NCBI GenBank assembly: GCA_046565865.1
Contig: JBKHXU010000097.1
Location: forward strand, 1-5,321
Source: JBKHXU01 sp046565865
GTDB lineage: Bacteria > Pseudomonadota > Gammaproteobacteria > Acidiferrobacterales > Sulfurifustaceae
DNA: 5,321 nucleotides
Direction of reading: 5' to 3'
Shown: one piece after another, positions 5,248 to 5,321 of the stretch
Layout: each line of letters begins with the position of its first letter
How positions within the stretch are numbered: position 1 is the first letter of the stretch
Translations under genes and position numbers: made by a program
The notes under the pieces: model-generated
Seen by the model: only the letters and a program-made list of their open reading frames with translations
What the model was told of the DNA's origin: nothing
The model's database searches: none

Positions 5248-5321
5248 TTGGACGTCGTTACTACACCGGACGGCATGGCGCTGCTCGGGCTGATTCTGAA
5301 TGCGAGCCTGCCGGTGCAGAT
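5248..5321 (+). CDS. tolQ: TolQ, N-terminal fragment (3' end outside the window)
   Basis: Inner-membrane proton-channel subunit that with TolR energises TolA for outer-membrane constriction at division. Only 24 codons are visible. The stretch LILNASLPVQ resembles the start of the first TolQ membrane segment (compare LFLKASLLVK in E. coli), and the position after ybgC is the conserved one. The start is probably TTG at 5248, placed by the strong GGAGG and lying 2 nt after the ybgC stop. ATG at 5275 is the alternative and would shorten the N-terminus by nine residues. The identification relies mainly on context. Confidence 0.85.
   Translation, partial: MDVVTTPDGMALLGLILNASLPVQ

Overview
The window is a GC-rich stretch (about two thirds G+C by eye) with seven genes, all on the + strand. 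From left to right they are the 3' part of aspS, nudB, an alpha/beta hydrolase, ruvC, ruvA, ruvB, ybgC and the first 24 codons of tolQ (the first and last are cut by the window edges). The order aspS ... ruvC-ruvA-ruvB-ybgC-tolQ is the one I know from Pseudomonas-type Gammaproteobacteria. The protein sequences also read as gammaproteobacterial, so I infer a GC-rich gammaproteobacterium outside the enterics. I cannot name the genus.

Region 1 (1-2136) is a tightly packed block. aspS charges tRNA-Asp and overlaps nudB by 20 nt. NudB (folate pathway pyrophosphohydrolase) overlaps the hydrolase gene by 4 nt (ATGA). These overlaps suggest one transcript with coupled translation. The hydrolase sits where yebC/pmpR is usually found in this neighbourhood, and no yebC is present.

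Region 2 (2137-2530) is a 394-nt gap with no credible gene. It holds a possible promoter (or weak terminator) at its left end. After that come three copies of a GC-rich palindromic repeat: an inverted pair, and a third copy whose stem is interrupted by about 110 nt of hairpin-forming DNA. The right border of the third copy runs to the ruvC start codon and supplies its Shine-Dalgarno-like purine tract.

Region 3 (2531-4840) encodes the complete Holliday-junction machinery. RuvA and RuvB form the branch-migration motor and RuvC is the resolvase. ruvC and ruvA overlap by 4 nt. ruvA and ruvB are separated by 160 nt containing a second, unrelated inverted repeat that resembles a widespread bacterial intergenic repeat. 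All the catalytic residues I looked for are intact. I found no LexA box with E. coli spacing in either gap.

Region 4 (4844-5321) begins the tol-pal cluster: the acyl-CoA thioesterase ybgC, then tolQ, which probably starts at TTG.

The gene content is ordinary housekeeping. I see no clear undescribed system. The parts worth a second look are the repeat architecture fused to the ruvC translation start, the missing yebC, and an altered Nudix box in NudB.
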